A stretch of DNA of 47,548 bases from DATNPH01 sp036703315 (GTDB lineage Bacteria > Cyanobacteriota > Cyanobacteriia > Cyanobacteriales > Coleofasciculaceae): contig DATNPH010000022.1 in NCBI GenBank assembly GCA_036703315.1, positions 1 to 47,548 on the forward strand, in the 5' to 3' direction. Made by a program: the position numbers and the translations under genes. Each line of letters starts with the position of its first letter. The stretch's first letter is position 1. The notes beneath the pieces are model-generated. The model did not search any database. It saw only the letters and a program-made list of their open reading frames with translations, and was not told where the DNA came from. Positions 23,687-33,139 of this stretch are shown one piece after another.

Positions 23687-24742
23687 TTGCATTCTAGTAT
23701 CCTAGGTGCATTAGGTGCTGCCTCTTGGTTTAGCTGGATGGCGACCTTAGTCCCTCGACGGTTGCGTGGGCGATACTTTGGTATTCGCAATAGTGCTGCT
23801 AATTTAGTGAATCTTGTTTGTGTGCCCTTGATGGGACTTGCGGTATCAGCATGGGTAGGTGGAACAATCCAAGGCTACGGTGTGGTTTTATTTTTGGGTA
23901 TCGTGGCAGGGCTGTTTAGTTTGATATTTCAGTTTTTCATCAGGGATGTGAATCCGCAAGAACAGACGCTAAATTGCAACGGTACTCGCAATCCTGATTC
24001 AGCTCAACCAGCTCCTAAGTGGTTTAAGGATCGCAACTTTTTGACGTTTCTGCTTTACTGTAGTGGCTGGACGTTTGCTTTCAACCTCAGCGCCCCATTT
24101 TTCAACCTCTATATGCTGGACAACCTGCATCTTGATGTCAGTGTCGTTACACTTTATGGGAGCTTAGCCTCAGGGGCAAACCTGCTGATGCTGCTAATGT
24201 GGGGCAAGTTAGCAGACCGAATTGGTAATCGCCCGATCCTGGTAGTAGTGGGGATACTGACGGCAGTGACTCCTTTGTTTTGGTTAGGTGCTGGGACTAA
24301 CTCCACTGCCCTCTGGGTATGGCTACCACTTGTGCATCTGCTCACTGGTGGAACCTTAGCAGCAATGGATCTGTGTGGCAGCAATATGCAGATGAGTGTT
24401 GCACCGGCACAAAGCCAAGCGGCTTACTTTGCAATTACTGCGGCTATTGCTGGTATTACTGGCGCTATAGGAACCACCGCAGGTGGTTTTCTCGCTCAGC
24501 TAACCAGTATCGGCGGTTTACCAGGATTATTTACTCTCTCAGCCGTCTTACGACTACTGGCATTGCTGCCCCTAGTGTTTGTACAGGAGCATCGCTCTGT
24601 GCCACTCACAGAGCTAGTGGGTGAAGCGAAGCAAGTGCTTAGTACATCGCTTCGCGCCTTGCAAAAGCCTTTATCACTGCTAGCGACAAAACCTCAATCT
24701 GTGACTGTTCAGGTTGTAAACTTGACAACTCGGTCAAAATAG
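23687..24742 (+). pseudogene. MFS transporter lacking its N-terminal part
   Basis: The open frame of 351 codons begins at a TTG directly after an in-frame TGA. It opens with L-G-A-A-S-W-F-S-W-M-A-T-L-V-P-R-R-L-R-G-R, which in this MFS subfamily lies in the middle of the N-terminal half, around transmembrane segment 4. About 90-120 residues are missing and are not found upstream in any frame. The remainder has eight or so hydrophobic segments and a central polar loop (R-D-V-N-P-Q-E-Q). It is probably a truncated, non-functional exporter, although expression from the TTG cannot be excluded. The substrate is unknown. Confidence 0.65.
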
Positions 24743-24812
24743 GAGTGGGGAGTGGGGAGTAAGAATTGCTTGGCTCAATACTCTTGCTTCTCACCCAATA
24801 CTCTAAAAAAGC

Positions 24813-25799
24813 ATGAATACAGTAGATTATCTCCGTATTAGCCTAATTGACCGATGTAACTTCCGGTGTGAGTACTGTATGCCGGAAGGGGCAGAACTGG
24901 ATTATGTCCTACGGCAGGAATTGCTAACCCATGAGGAACTGCTCACCCTCATTAAGGAAGTCTTTATCCCTGTGGGATTTAGAAAGTTTCGCCTCACGGG
25001 TGGCGAACCGTTATTGCGTCCCGGTGTTGTGGATTTAGTCAGAGCGATCGCGTCTCTTCCCCAAACCCAAGACTTGGCGATGACGACGAATGCGTTTTTA
25101 CTCGCTGGTATGGCACAAGACCTTTATGACGCAGGTTTGCGGCGCATCAACATCAGCCTTGATTCCCTTCATCCAGAGACATTTGACAAAATTATTGGTA
25201 ATCGGGGACGATCGCGTTGGCAGCAAACCTGGGAAGGGATTCAGGCTGCCCACCGCGTCGGGTTCGACCCGTTGAAGTTAAATGTAGTAGTAATTCCAGG
25301 AATCAATGAGCAGGAAGTCTTAGATTTAGCTGCCCTGACCATTGATCGCCATTGGCATGTTCGGTTTATTGAGTTTATGCCAATTGGTAATACTCAGCTC
25401 TTTCATGAGCGGGCTTGGGTGCCTTCAGAAGAGTTACGGCAGCGCATCCGCGATCGCTGGGGCTTAATAGAATCCAACATCCGAGGTAATGGCCCGGCTG
25501 ATGTCTTCCAGATTCCTAAGGCTTTAGGAACTTTAGGATTTATCAGTCAGATGTCGGAATGTTTCTGCGATCGCTGTAACCGAATGCGCCTTTCTGCCGA
25601 CGGTTGGCTGCGCCCCTGTCTTCTCAACGAAATCGGTCAACTCGACTTAAAAACCGCTCTTCGCAACGGTATTGACCTCGTTGACTTGAGAGAGAACGTG
25701 AGGCAGCTGCTGATGATTAAACCAGAAATTAACTTCAAGCAGCGAGACTCTGGGACTATTGGTGCCTATACACGCACCATGTCGCAAATTGGTGGCTAG
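24813..25799 (+). CDS. moaA: GTP 3',8-cyclase, molybdenum cofactor biosynthesis
   Basis: The 328-residue radical SAM enzyme has the first cluster motif Cys15-x3-Cys19-x2-Cys22 and G-G-E-P-L-L. The second, C-terminal cluster is C-F-C-D-R-C-N-R-M-R-L-S followed by L-R-P-C-L. It ends in Gly-Gly, which in MoaA is needed for activity. It converts GTP to 3',8-cyclo-GTP, the first step of molybdopterin synthesis. It is a single gene here with no other moa genes nearby. Degenerate AGTGGGG repeats precede it and heptamer repeats follow. The length is typical. Confidence 0.96.
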   Translation: MNTVDYLRISLIDRCNFRCEYCMPEGAELDYVLRQELLTHEELLTLIKEVFIPVGFRKFRLTGGEPLLRPGVVDLVRAIASLPQTQDLAMTTNAFLLAGMAQDLYDAGLRRINISLDSLHPETFDKIIGNRGRSRWQQTWEGIQAAHRVGFDPLKLNVVVIPGINEQEVLDLAALTIDRHWHVRFIEFMPIGNTQLFHERAWVPSEELRQRIRDRWGLIESNIRGNGPADVFQIPKALGTLGFISQMSECFCDRCNRMRLSADGWLRPCLLNEIGQLDLKTALRNGIDLVDLRENVRQLLMIKPEINFKQRDSGTIGAYTRTMSQIGG

Positions 25800-25855
25800 T
25801 TATTAGTCTTAGTCCCTAGTCCTTTACTAATGACTAATGACCAATGACTAATAAC
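25800..25855. repeat. Short tandem degenerate heptamers
   Basis: Between the convergent moaA and rpsD genes the DNA reads as imperfect heptamers (ACTAATG, ACTAATG, ACCAATG, ACTAATA), the kind of short tandem repeat often seen between cyanobacterial genes. Similar degenerate strings lie at 6849-6930, 16370-16388, 24741-24770 and 31456-31490. Confidence 0.75.
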
Positions 25856-26464
25856 TTAGGCTTGCCGTGAGTAGTACTCAACCACCAGCAGTTCGTTAAT
25901 TTGCAGTGCCACCCACTCACGCTCGATCACACTATTGACCCTACCCGTGAGATTGTTTTTGTCAAACTCTAAATGGCTAGGAAGGTTTGCCAAGCCAGGA
26001 AATTGTAGATTTTGTTCTACTAACTGCTTGGAGCGATCGCGAGCTCTGACACTAATGACATCTCCGGGACGGCACTGATAACTGGCAATATCAACCACCC
26101 GACCATTGACAAGCACATGACCGTGATTCACTAGCTGACGTGCGGCTGGAATCGTGCCAGCCATTCCCAAACGAAAGACAGTGTTATCCAGTCGCATTTC
26201 CAAAAGTTGCAGTAATGCTTGACCTGTGGAACCCGTTGCTCGACGAGCTTTACGGACATAACGGAGCAACTGCTTTTCAGAAATTCCATAATTAAAGCGG
26301 AGTTTCTGCTTTTCTTCCAGTCGAATCGCATATTCCGATCGCTTCTTGCGAGCCTGTCCGTGCTGCCCTGGTGGGTATGAGCGGCGGGCTGACTTGCGAG
26401 TTAAGCCTGGTAGATCCCCCAGACGGCGTACAACCCGCAGACGTGGGCCTCGATATCGAGACAT
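25856..26464 (-). CDS. rpsD: 30S ribosomal protein S4
   Basis: The 202-residue protein has the typical S4 start S-R-Y-R-G-P-R-L-R, the Arg/Lys-rich N-domain and the S4 RNA-binding domain (L-E-M-R-L-D-N-T-V-F-R-L-G-M). It ends L-L-V-V-E-Y-Y-S-R. S4 nucleates assembly of the small subunit and in many bacteria represses its own operon. In cyanobacteria it is usually a stand-alone gene, as here. A GAGGA ribosome binding site precedes the ATG. No zinc cysteines are present (C-minus form). Confidence 0.98.
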   Translation of the reverse strand: MSRYRGPRLRVVRRLGDLPGLTRKSARRSYPPGQHGQARKKRSEYAIRLEEKQKLRFNYGISEKQLLRYVRKARRATGSTGQALLQLLEMRLDNTVFRLGMAGTIPAARQLVNHGHVLVNGRVVDIASYQCRPGDVISVRARDRSKQLVEQNLQFPGLANLPSHLEFDKNNLTGRVNSVIEREWVALQINELLVVEYYSRQA

Positions 26465-26760
26465 ACAGATTTCCTCTTCCTTGTGCTGACTAAACTTTTA
26501 CCCAAAACTATTATGATACATCTTACCTCTGGCGACTTCAATGACCTAATCGTCCACCATTACCAGCCTCGGAGCAAGCAACGCTCTAATGCCACTCTTG
26601 ATCTGACTCAGACTGCTAATCAAGGGTATTAGGGTTTTATAATTTAGAATTTAAGGGCAAATGATAATCTCTATAAATCAGCCTAGGTAGCACAATACGA
26701 GTGTGTCAACTGGCAGGAACTGACACAGGTTTCAAGATTGACCTAGGAGCAATTTTAAGT

Positions 26761-27522
26761 ATGGGGTACCAACAGAATCTCTGTTCTGTGAGCAGTGTTG
26801 CCGTCTGGCTGTGTGTACAATTTGTGACTTTCTCTCTTGTGATGCCATTTAGGGCACAGTCCCTAGAAGTCAGTGTCACATTCCCCCCTACAGACAAGCG
26901 AGGGGCACCCGCCAGAACAGTCGGCACAGGTCAGCGTACTACAGAAGCTTGCCTTAGGGGCAAGTATCCTTATGTGACAGCCTTAACTCCCAGCAATAAT
27001 GTGGTGACAACAGTTTCCACTAATCCCACATTATTTTGGTATTTTCCCCGAACGAAGCTTAAATCTGCTCGATTGATAGTTCTTGATGCTCAAAATAAGA
27101 AATTAGTCTACCAAACAACATTGGCACTTGGAGACACTCCTGGCGTCGTGAAAGTGAATTTACCGAAGAGTGTATCGTTAGAAACTGGCAAAAATTACCT
27201 GTGGAATTTATTTGTGGTTTGCAACCCGGCAAAAGTGGCTGATGATCTGGTAGTCCAAGGCTGGCTTGAGCGTACTGAACTCAGTTCAGAGCAGAAAACT
27301 AAGCTAGCACAGGCGCAGGATCCTCTCAAGCAGGCTGAGGTGTATGCAGAGGCTAAGATTTGGCAAGAAACCTTGATGATTTTAGCTCAGTTGCAGCAAG
27401 AACGTCCTAATGACGCTAAAGTTACTGATGCCTGGAAAGAACTGTTAAATTCTGTTGGGCTATCAGCGATCGCTACAGAACCAGTCGTTGAGTGCTGCAC
27501 AGTTGAACCTTCGCCCAAATAA
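26761..27522 (+). CDS. DUF928 family exported protein
   Basis: From the ATG at 26761 the protein has 253 residues; an in-frame GTG at 26701 would add 20. A hydrophobic segment (V-A-V-W-L-C-V-Q-F-V-T-F-S-L-V) followed by F-R-A-Q-S suggests a signal peptide. The mature part has beta-rich sequence typical of DUF928 (T-A-L-T-P-S-N-N, P-T-L-F-W-Y-F-P) and then an alpha-helical tail (Q-E-T-L-M-I-L-A-Q-L-Q-Q-E-R-P). The function is unknown. DUF928 genes often sit beside CHASE2 sensor genes in cyanobacteria, as here (next gene 70 bases on), so it may be the periplasmic partner of that receptor. Confidence 0.83.
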   Translation: MGYQQNLCSVSSVAVWLCVQFVTFSLVMPFRAQSLEVSVTFPPTDKRGAPARTVGTGQRTTEACLRGKYPYVTALTPSNNVVTTVSTNPTLFWYFPRTKLKSARLIVLDAQNKKLVYQTTLALGDTPGVVKVNLPKSVSLETGKNYLWNLFVVCNPAKVADDLVVQGWLERTELSSEQKTKLAQAQDPLKQAEVYAEAKIWQETLMILAQLQQERPNDAKVTDAWKELLNSVGLSAIATEPVVECCTVEPSPK

Positions 27523-27592
27523 GCTTTTAATAACAGGAACTATCGGTTTTATTTAACCGTCGGTCGTTTCCCGAAATGCCAAAGGTGGTTTT

Positions 27593-29833
27593 ATGCAAAG
27601 AACATTAAAACGGCTTGTTTGGGACTGGCGCGGCGTGTTGTTTTCCGCTCCTATTGTCGCGGGATTGGTGATTCTACTGCGTTGGGTCGGCTTATTTCAG
27701 TCTTGGGAGTGGGCGGCGTTTGATCAATATGTTTATCTGCGCCCTATCGAACCTCGCGATGACACAATTGTGATTGTCGGCATTGATGAGGCTGACATGC
27801 GAGAAATGGGGCAAGGCATCATTCGAGATAGTGTTGTTGCTCAATTGTTAGAGAAGCTCAAAGCGAGGCATCCCAGAGCGATTGGTCTGGATATTTATCG
27901 CGATTTACCTGTGGAACCGGGTCATCAGGAATTACTCCGGGTGTTTGAATCTACCCCTAATCTGGTTGGCATTCAGAAAGTGGTTGGGGATACCAGGCAC
28001 GAGGCAGTGGCGGCACCACCTGTACTAAAAGCCAAAGGACAAGTAGGCTCTAACGATGTGATCTTGGATGCCGATAGCAAGCTGCGGCGTGGCTTACTGT
28101 ATGTAGAGGCTCCTCAAACGGGAGAAACTGTCTTCAGCTTTGGTTTGTATACGGCTTTGCTGTATTTGGATGCTCAGGGCATAAAGCCTCAAGCCTTAGA
28201 GGGGACAACCAATTGGCGGCTGGGTAAGACAACGTTTGTGCCATTTGAAGCCAATGATGGGGGCTATGTAAGGGCTGATGCTCGTGGTTTCCAGATGTTG
28301 TTAAATTATCGGGGACCAGCTAAGCACTTTTCTACCGTTTCACTGACAGATATTCTAAAAGACCGTGTACCCCCAGATTGGGGACGCGATCGCATTATTC
28401 TGATAGGTTACGTCGGCGCTAGTTTTCAAGATTTTCACTCAACACCCTACAGTAGCAATCTGTTCACCCTCCCGGAGCGCATGGCTGGGGTAGAAGTTCA
28501 TGCCAATATCGCTAGTCAGATTATCAGCGCTGCCCTTGATGGTCGTCCATTGTTTAAAAGTTGGTCAGAACCATTCGAGTGCCTGTGGATTTTGTCCTGG
28601 TGTTTTATTGGTGGCATCCTGAGTTGGCGGAATCGCTACACGGGTGGCATCAAGCAGTTTTCGTTCCGAAGGGCTAATTCGCTACTGTTTGCCGGGGTGA
28701 CTTTGGTGGGTATCACCTATGTGGCTTTCTTGGGAGGCTGGTGGATACCCGTCGTCCCGCCAATCTTAGCACTCGGCTCTTGTGCGATCGCGATTACAGC
28801 TTATATTGCCCGCACCGCTGGAGAAATTCGTAAAGCCTTCGGGCGTTATCTCACTGATGAAGTCGTCGCCAATATCCTAGAACAACCAGAAGGATTGAGA
28901 CTCGGCGGTGAGCGGCGGAAAATGACTTTACTTACCTCTGATTTAAGAGGATTTACAAGCGTTTCAGAACGATTACCCCCCGAAGAGGTCGTTAAAATCC
29001 TCAACATCTATCTGGGAAGCATGGCGGATGTGATTACCCAATACCAGGGAACCATTGATGAGTTTATGGGAGATGGTATTTTAGTTCTGTTTGGTGCCCC
29101 TACGATACGGGAAGACGATGCTCAAAGAGCTGTTGCCTGTGCTGTTGCTATGCAGTTAGCAATGGTTCGTGTCAACGAAATTATCAAGCAACGGGGTTTA
29201 CCGCAACTAGAAATGGGTATTGGTATCAACACAGGCGTTGTTGTCGTGGGAAATATCGGCTCAGAGAAACGCACCAAGTATGGTGTTGTTGGTGGTCAAG
29301 TGAACTTGACCTACCGCATCGAATCCTACACAGTAGGGGGTGAAATTCTGATTTCAGAATCGACCTTAAAAGAGGTCGAGTCAATTGTAATACTTGAATC
29401 CCAAAGGAAAGTACAACCGAAAGGAGTTAAACAACCAACTACTATCTATAAAGTTGGGGGAATTGGTGGACAATACAACCTGCTTTTGTCCAAAGAAGAA
29501 GAGGCATTCTTTCCCCTTGCTGAAGCCATCTTGATCGAATACTTGGTTTTAGATGGGAAACACGTCAGTGAAACACTCTGCAAAGGCCGTTTAGTCAAAC
29601 TTTCCGCGAAAGGAGCTGAGGTAAGGTTAGAAACCTTAGTCCCGGCATTTAGTAATATAAAGCTTAATTTTTTAAGCTCAGATAATTCAATACAAAATAG
29701 TGATGAGGTCTATGCAAAAGTTTTAGAAGAACAGGCAGAGGATGGAAATTTTCGCATCCATTTTACTTCTTTACCACCCGATGTAGAAGTGATGATTAAA
29801 AATCTCTATCAAGCCTGCGTTTCTGGTAACTGA
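27593..29833 (+). CDS. CHASE2-domain class III adenylate/guanylate cyclase
   Basis: The 746-residue protein has an N-terminal transmembrane segment, a periplasmic CHASE2 domain (to about 330, with D-D-T-I-V-I-V-G-I-D-E) and three transmembrane segments (about 325-405). The cyclase domain follows (about 440-630). Metal-binding Asp450 (T-S-D-L-R-G-F-T) and Asp494 (F-M-G-D-G) are both present, so it should be active. The last ~110 residues look PilZ-like (G-R-L-V-K-L-S-A-K-G-A-E-V) but lack an obvious RxxxR, so c-di-GMP binding is doubtful. It makes cAMP or cGMP; which one cannot be read safely. It follows the DUF928 gene by 70 bases and precedes an MscS channel with a cyclic-nucleotide domain by 151. 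Confidence 0.94.
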   Translation: MQRTLKRLVWDWRGVLFSAPIVAGLVILLRWVGLFQSWEWAAFDQYVYLRPIEPRDDTIVIVGIDEADMREMGQGIIRDSVVAQLLEKLKARHPRAIGLDIYRDLPVEPGHQELLRVFESTPNLVGIQKVVGDTRHEAVAAPPVLKAKGQVGSNDVILDADSKLRRGLLYVEAPQTGETVFSFGLYTALLYLDAQGIKPQALEGTTNWRLGKTTFVPFEANDGGYVRADARGFQMLLNYRGPAKHFSTVSLTDILKDRVPPDWGRDRIILIGYVGASFQDFHSTPYSSNLFTLPERMAGVEVHANIASQIISAALDGRPLFKSWSEPFECLWILSWCFIGGILSWRNRYTGGIKQFSFRRANSLLFAGVTLVGITYVAFLGGWWIPVVPPILALGSCAIAITAYIARTAGEIRKAFGRYLTDEVVANILEQPEGLRLGGERRKMTLLTSDLRGFTSVSERLPPEEVVKILNIYLGSMADVITQYQGTIDEFMGDGILVLFGAPTIREDDAQRAVACAVAMQLAMVRVNEIIKQRGLPQLEMGIGINTGVVVVGNIGSEKRTKYGVVGGQVNLTYRIESYTVGGEILISESTLKEVESIVILESQRKVQPKGVKQPTTIYKVGGIGGQYNLLLSKEEEAFFPLAEAILIEYLVLDGKHVSETLCKGRLVKLSAKGAEVRLETLVPAFSNIKLNFLSSDNSIQNSDEVYAKVLEEQAEDGNFRIHFTSLPPDVEVMIKNLYQACVSGN

Positions 29834-29880
29834 TTGCTTCTAATGTCTCAGTTTTAATTGAATAATAAACAAAAAGTATC

Positions 29881-29911
29881 AAGACTAATTTATACAGTAT
29901 AAACTAGTCTT
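29881..29911. promoter_or_regulatory. Hairpin between cyclase and channel genes
   Basis: AAGACTAATTTATA at 29881-29894 and TATAAACTAGTCTT at 29898-29911 pair with one mismatch across a three-base loop. There is no T-tract after it. It could be an attenuating or processing hairpin in a shared transcript, or an operator for the channel gene. Confidence 0.5.
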
Positions 29912-29984
29912 GATAAACAGCTATAAATTATAAAGTTAATAGTTTAATATTTTAATTTTTTACAGGGTAGTCTAGCTAACAGTA

Positions 29985-31442
29985 ATGAACACTCTCACTC
30001 AAGAATTATGGAAAACAGTATCTAACCAGTTTACATCTCCCATCTTCCATATTGGAGAAACAGCTATATCGCTGAGCTCAATAGTACAGCTGATTATATC
30101 GCTAATAATAGTCTTTTTTATTGTTCGAGGTTTCAAAAATCTGTGTAAGCATCGTCTGCTTGTCAAACTGGGAATTGACGAGGGAAATCGTGAAGCGATC
30201 GCAACAATTATCAGTTATACCATCGGTATTTTAGGCGTTGTCATTGTCCTGCAAACAATTGGCTTTAACCTCGCTTCCTTAGCCATCTTAGCGGGTGGCT
30301 TAGGAGTTGGAATTGGCTTCGGTTTCCAGGATGCCACAAAAAACTTTGTCAGTGGTCTAACCTTACTGTTCGAAAGAAAGCTAAAGGTTGGAGACTTTGT
30401 TGAATTTGATGGCTTATCAGGATATATAAAAGAAGTTTCTATTCGGTCTACCCTGATCCGAACACGAGATGGTGGAGATGTTGTTGTTCCGAATAGTAAA
30501 CTGGTTGACAATCGAATTATTAACTGGACTTATGATGACTTTAAAGCTCGGATTAAAATCCCAATTCGAGTTGCCTATGATAGTGATCCAGTATTAGTTA
30601 CAGAAACCCTTTTAAAGTCTGCTTATATGGAAAGAGCTGTCTTTCATGAGCCTGCTCCTGAAGTGATTTTTATAGGGTTTCCTGAAAGTTATTTAGCTTT
30701 TGAACTATGGGTGTGGATAAATCGGATTGAGCGAGAACCGCAAGTTAAAAGTTCGTTAAATTTTATCATTGAGTATAATTTACGCCAACAAGGAATTGCT
30801 ATTCCTTTTCCACAACGAGAGTTGTGGCTGCGAAATCTAGAGGTGTTGACACCAAGTTTGCATCGAAGTGGAGAAAGTCAAGAGATTTCGCGATCGCCAC
30901 AGCAGCCGCTTATCCAAAAGCCCATTAAGCCATTATCTATCCGGGATTTGCTACGGCAGGTAACTTACTTTCAAAACTTTACCGACTTGGAATTACGGAG
31001 GCTGGTTGAACTTGGCTATCGAAAACGGCTGGGAGCCTCATCTATCTTATTTCGGGAAGGTGACTCAGGTGATGCTTTTTATATTATTCTTTCGGGTTCA
31101 GTAGAAGTCCTTGTCGAAAAGATTGATAAGCATCTCACCACCCTTGATGCCGGAAAATTCTTTGGAGAACTCTCTTTAATGCTGGGAATTCCCCGCACAG
31201 CAACAGTGCGAGCTTTAGAAGATACGATTGTGTTTGAAATCAATCACAAAGGTTTTGAAAGTCTATTACAGGAACAGCCAGAATTAGCAGAAGTAATTGT
31301 CCAAGAACTAGGGAAATATCAAGAAGAATTAGTTGAACGGCAACAGCAGCTACGAGACATGGGTTTAGTGGATGCAGCAGAAGATGATAAAAATCCAGTA
31401 GCTTGGGTTCGTAAACGGTTAAAAAATCTTTTTAGTCTTTAA
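29985..31442 (+). CDS. MscS-family channel with C-terminal cyclic-nucleotide-binding domain
   Basis: The 485-residue protein has three transmembrane segments in the first ~120 residues. The pore-lining helix is G-G-L-G-V-G-I-G-F-G-F-Q, followed by the MscS beta domain (L-K-V-G-D-F-V-E-F-D-G) and the alpha/beta vestibule. A linker leads to a cyclic-nucleotide-binding domain at about 325-440, whose phosphate-binding cassette is F-F-G-E-L-S-L-M-L-G-I-P-R-T-A-T-V; Glu and Arg are retained. This matches the bCNG class: MscS relatives gated by cyclic nucleotide more than by tension. The nucleotide cyclase directly upstream is the obvious source of its ligand. It sits in the cytoplasmic membrane. 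Confidence 0.94.
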   Translation: MNTLTQELWKTVSNQFTSPIFHIGETAISLSSIVQLIISLIIVFFIVRGFKNLCKHRLLVKLGIDEGNREAIATIISYTIGILGVVIVLQTIGFNLASLAILAGGLGVGIGFGFQDATKNFVSGLTLLFERKLKVGDFVEFDGLSGYIKEVSIRSTLIRTRDGGDVVVPNSKLVDNRIINWTYDDFKARIKIPIRVAYDSDPVLVTETLLKSAYMERAVFHEPAPEVIFIGFPESYLAFELWVWINRIEREPQVKSSLNFIIEYNLRQQGIAIPFPQRELWLRNLEVLTPSLHRSGESQEISRSPQQPLIQKPIKPLSIRDLLRQVTYFQNFTDLELRRLVELGYRKRLGASSILFREGDSGDAFYIILSGSVEVLVEKIDKHLTTLDAGKFFGELSLMLGIPRTATVRALEDTIVFEINHKGFESLLQEQPELAEVIVQELGKYQEELVERQQQLRDMGLVDAAEDDKNPVAWVRKRLKNLFSL

Positions 31443-31570
31443 TTTCTAATCGGAAAATAGGGAGTGGGAGTGGTTAGTGGTTAGTGGGGAAGAGAGATTT
31501 TCCTTGCTTGTTTGTGCGTGCCCCGCATGGTGTCTAATCGGAAAATAGGGAGTGGGAAAGAGAGATTTTC
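31443..31570. repeat. Imperfect direct repeat after the channel gene
   Basis: TCTAATCGGAAAATAGGGAG and the following AGTGGGA occur near 31445 and again near 31532, each followed by AGAGAGATTTTC. The period is about 88 bases. The first copy is expanded by a GTGGTTAGTGGTTAGTG stretch. No gene is seen. Confidence 0.75.
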
Positions 31571-31731
31571 AGTGCAACATTCGTGTACTCGCGTTCATGG
31601 GGTTTAATTCAAAATCTAAAATTGCTAGCACGGTGGAAATGAGCCTACCATCTGAAAACTTGCTCAAAAGTCTAGAACTAAAGCTTTTTGACATTTAGCT
31701 TCCAAGGGAGCGGTACTAGTTAGTTGAGTTT

Positions 31732-32757
31732 CTACAACACCTCACGACGCAACTGTGGGAAGACTTTAGAGACCTTGCCTAGCACGTAGTCGCCATACGT
31801 CCCGCTCCAGTCATGAACACTAGCTTGATCCCAGCGAGAGTCCTTGTCATCATTTATCCCCCTTAGCCCACCTAGTTCAATCGGCTTAACCTCGACGTTG
31901 AAGTTGGGATCGAAGAAGAACGGAAAAGAAAGGCGATCGCGCTGCGCTAGGTTGCGAACCCGATGAGGTGTGGAGCGGTATACACCTCCCGTCATGCGAT
32001 CGAGCATATCCCCGATATTGCACACGAACGAACCAGGAACAGGGGGCGCGGCTATCCAGCGTGACTTCGACTTTACCTGCAATCCGCCTGAGTCGTCTTG
32101 CTTCAGAATGGTCAGGACACCATAGTCGGTATGCTCTCCAACCCCCCACCTGTGCCCATCGTCGGGCAGTAAGGGGTTGGAGGGATAGTTGAAGATGCGG
32201 AACAACGTTAGCGGCTCGGATGTGTAATGGTCAGCAAAGTAGGAGTCTTCTAGTCCAAGGCTAAGGGCGATACCAGCCATTAGTGTGTGTCCCAGCTTTG
32301 TCATTGCCGCCATGTAGTCGAGTACGGTTTCACGGAACAAGGGGATGTTGGATGGAAAGAGGTTGGAACCGTGCATCGGGGTGTCAGCCTTTACAAGCGG
32401 GTGATCATCCCCCAACTCAGCACCAAAGTAGATGCCCTCCTTTAGATCAGGCTTGCCGGATGTCAGTTCACCCCCAACCGGGAAGTACCCCCGCCATGCT
32501 CTGCCGCCCAAAGCCATACGGATCTTAAGCTTGGTTTCGAGATCTTGGGCGAAGAACTGTCGGCTAAGCTGCTCTAGTCCCTGCTGTAGCCCTTCGTCCA
32601 CACCATGCCCGACGATATAGAAGAACCCGCAATCACGGCACGCCTGCCCAATCTGATCAGCCACGGCATGTCGCTCGTCGGTTCCTTTGACCAGCGCATG
32701 GATGTCAATGATGGGAATGTGCTCTAACCCGTTGTCCGCAACTTGTAAGATTTTCAT
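31732..32757 (-). CDS. 2-oxoglutarate/Fe(II)-dependent dioxygenase, isopenicillin N synthase-like
   Basis: The 341-residue enzyme has the DIOX_N segment (I-P-I-I-D-I-H-A-L, G-F-F-Y-I-V-G-H-G-V) and the jelly-roll core with iron ligands His209, Asp211 (G-E-H-T-D-Y-G) and His265 (T-P-H-R-V). The 2-oxoglutarate-binding Arg275-x-Ser277 is present, so it should be a 2OG oxygenase rather than a true isopenicillin synthase. Substrates of this large family range from hormones to secondary metabolites, and no pathway genes lie nearby. Its codon use looks somewhat more GC-rich than its neighbours by eye, so transfer is possible. ATG at 32755-32757. Confidence 0.92.
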   Translation of the reverse strand: MKILQVADNGLEHIPIIDIHALVKGTDERHAVADQIGQACRDCGFFYIVGHGVDEGLQQGLEQLSRQFFAQDLETKLKIRMALGGRAWRGYFPVGGELTSGKPDLKEGIYFGAELGDDHPLVKADTPMHGSNLFPSNIPLFRETVLDYMAAMTKLGHTLMAGIALSLGLEDSYFADHYTSEPLTLFRIFNYPSNPLLPDDGHRWGVGEHTDYGVLTILKQDDSGGLQVKSKSRWIAAPPVPGSFVCNIGDMLDRMTGGVYRSTPHRVRNLAQRDRLSFPFFFDPNFNVEVKPIELGGLRGINDDKDSRWDQASVHDWSGTYGDYVLGKVSKVFPQLRREVL

Positions 32758-33139
32758 GACTACGTTCTCGATTCAGTAATAAAGATTCGAGTGGAGAGTT
32801 TTCATTATTCATCCTCAGGGCTTATGCAAATCGAGCCTTCAGAAACTATTTATAGCGTGATAGTGGGCATAGCCCAATCCACAAATAGAGATTATGCCTA
32901 AGTCCTAATCCTTTTTTGATCATTCCGGCTGAAGAAATTGCCCACAAATGTTGCCAAGTTGCATAGTTGATGGTCTGCTAAGCTAATGCGCATTTAAATT
33001 GCATACTTTCGGTTTTTGAGAAAAATCCTCAACTCCTCTCCCTGTCCCCCAGTCTCAGAGCCAGCCTAAACCAGTAAATTAAATGCTTAACAGCTTAACC
33101 CCTTGTCAGGGTAGGGTAAGTTTATTCTTACGGAAGGCT
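32758..33139. other. Intergenic region between divergent genes, nothing recognised
   Basis: About 380 bases holding the promoters of the dioxygenase and exchanger genes. No repeat, RNA or clear operator is seen. Confidence 0.5.
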
